In this document: piece by piece, positions 63,205 to 64,000 of the stretch
Layout of the letters: each line of letters begins with the position of its first letter
Position numbering within the stretch: the first letter of the stretch is position 1
DNA from: Geoalkalibacter subterraneus
GTDB lineage: Bacteria; Desulfobacterota; Desulfuromonadia; Desulfuromonadales; Geoalkalibacteraceae
NCBI RefSeq assembly: GCF_000827125.1
Contig: NZ_CP010311.1
Coordinates: forward strand, 868,001 to 932,000
Direction: 5' to 3'
DNA length: 64,000 nt
The notes under the pieces: generated by a model
Told to the model about the DNA's origin: nothing
The model's database searches: none
Seen by the model: the letters and a program-made list of their open reading frames with translations, nothing else
Position numbers and translations under genes: made by a program

Positions 63205-64000
63205 ATGTCTCTTCTGACCGTAAAAAATATTTCCCTTGCTTTCGGCGGTCCGCTGCTGTTGGACGGTGCCGAGCTGACCATCCGTGACGGCGAGCGACTC
63301 TGCCTGCTGGGACGCAACGGCGCCGGCAAAACCACTTTGATGCGCGTTCTCAATGGCGACCTGCCGCCCGACGGCGGCGACATCATGCGCCGCCAGGGTT
63401 TGCGCACCGCCCTGGTCACGCAGGATGTCCCTGCGGATCTGGAGGGGACGGTATTTCCCATCATTGCTTCCGGTCTGGGGGAGCAGGCGGCACTGCTGGA
63501 AGAATTTCACCAGGTAAGCCGATCGCTGCAGTCCTCCACCGATCCGGCACTCATGGAGCGGCTGGCGCAACTTCAGAAGCGGATCGAGGAAACAGGCGGC
63601 TGGCAGATGCAGCAGCTGGTGGAGCAGGTCATCCGCCACCTGAAGCTTGAAGGCGATGCTGCGTTTGCGCATCTGTCGGGCGGGGTTAAGCGCCGCGTCA
63701 TGCTGGGGCGTGCGCTGGTCAGCGATCCGGATCTGCTGCTGCTCGACGAGCCCACCAACCATCTCGACCTGGAGACCATCGCCTGGCTGGAGGATTTCCT
63801 GGTACGGCGCGACAAAGCGCTGATGTTCGTGACCCATGACCGTTCATTCCTGCGCCGCGTGGCGACCCGCATCGTTGAACTCGATCGCGGGCGCCTTTCC
63901 AGCTGGCAGTGCGATTACGACACTTACGTGCAGCGCCGGGAGGAGCAGCTGGAGGCGGAGGAGAAGCAGGCGGCCGAATTCGACAAGAAGCTGGTCCAGG
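63205..64000 (+). CDS. uup: ABC-F ATPase (Uup-like), N-terminal part
   Basis: 265 residues visible; the gene runs off the window. The first nucleotide-binding domain is complete: Walker A GRNGAGKTTLM, the signature LSGGVKRRVMLGRAL, Walker B LLLLDEPTNHLDLETIAWLE, and the His switch in FVTHDRSFL. The linker towards the second domain begins at the edge (QRREEQLEAEEKQAAEFDKK). There are no membrane segments, so it acts on ribosomes or DNA as other ABC-F proteins. The order of motifs and the linker fit Uup better than EttA. CAGG near the ATG is a weak ribosome site; a GTG at 63201 is not in frame. Confidence 0.88.
   Translation, partial: MSLLTVKNISLAFGGPLLLDGAELTIRDGERLCLLGRNGAGKTTLMRVLNGDLPPDGGDIMRRQGLRTALVTQDVPADLEGTVFPIIASGLGEQAALLEEFHQVSRSLQSSTDPALMERLAQLQKRIEETGGWQMQQLVEQVIRHLKLEGDAAFAHLSGGVKRRVMLGRALVSDPDLLLLDEPTNHLDLETIAWLEDFLVRRDKALMFVTHDRSFLRRVATRIVELDRGRLSSWQCDYDTYVQRREEQLEAEEKQAAEFDKKLVQ

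Overview
The window looks like a chromosomal segment of a Gram-negative, anaerobically respiring bacterium of the Desulfuromonadales (Geobacter/Desulfuromonas/Pelobacter-like deltaproteobacteria). This rests on gene content read from the sequence: a succinyl-CoA:acetate CoA-transferase of the kind used for acetate oxidation, a three-gene type-B fumarate reductase/succinate dehydrogenase (cytochrome b, flavoprotein, Fe-S protein), rpoH under a CIRCE operator, DUF6178, DUF4080 radical-SAM and TIGR04211-type SH3 proteins, and many sensor kinases. No 16S gene or tRNA was found, so the placement is an inference. Nearly all of the window is housekeeping or conserved chromosomal DNA. I saw no prophage, CRISPR array or intact insertion sequence.

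Layout. 0-6 kb: tail of a YitT-like protein, prfC, a large membrane histidine kinase and asnS. 6-13 kb: a kinase-like/BON fusion, a deleted glpX remnant, a small membrane protein, a HAD phosphatase, a 128-bp fold-back repeat, a MidA-type methyltransferase, a NifU-like scaffold, a shortened DUF362 ferredoxin-like protein, YjbQ, a lipase-like hydrolase and XerC. 13-21 kb: CoA-transferase, BamD-like lipoprotein, CIRCE-rpoH, a fluoride cassette (crcB, DUF190, terB, methyltransferase) and an OmpA protein with four thrombospondin type-3 repeats. 20-30 kb: a Cys-rich PAS kinase, the molybdenum-hydroxylase maturation pair mocA/xdhC, DUF6178, a 165-bp MITE-like element, a GGDEF protein and two divergent radical-SAM genes. 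30-35.4 kb: a GlrK/QseG/GlrR-like two-component cassette followed by its probable target. 35.5-39 kb: the frdCAB operon. 39-50 kb: envelope and signalling genes (DUF748, lipoproteins, GAF and sensor proteins, DUF481, acpH, an MshEN protein, an M23 peptidase). 50-58 kb: M20 peptidase, aminotransferase, HrpB helicase, PreP-like protease, carbonic anhydrase. 58-64 kb: a Tat-exported three-subunit molybdenum hydroxylase, WrbA and the start of an ABC-F protein.

How genes work together. The CoA-transferase and FrdCAB fit an acetate-oxidising TCA cycle. XdhC and MocA (21.8-23.2 kb) are expected to serve the molybdenum hydroxylase 35 kb away. The strongest regulatory observation lies at 33.79-34.08 kb. 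Two copies of an 18-bp site match the enterobacterial GlrR-box pattern TGTC-N10-GACA. They sit upstream of a good -24/-12 sigma-54 promoter, directly between the glrR-like regulator and a secreted protein of unknown function. Other points of interest are two genes with internal deletions (glpX, DUF362), two unrelated fold-back repeats, a CIRCE element overlapping the rpoH start region, and an hrpB frame that runs about 0.95 kb antisense through the neighbouring aminotransferase gene.
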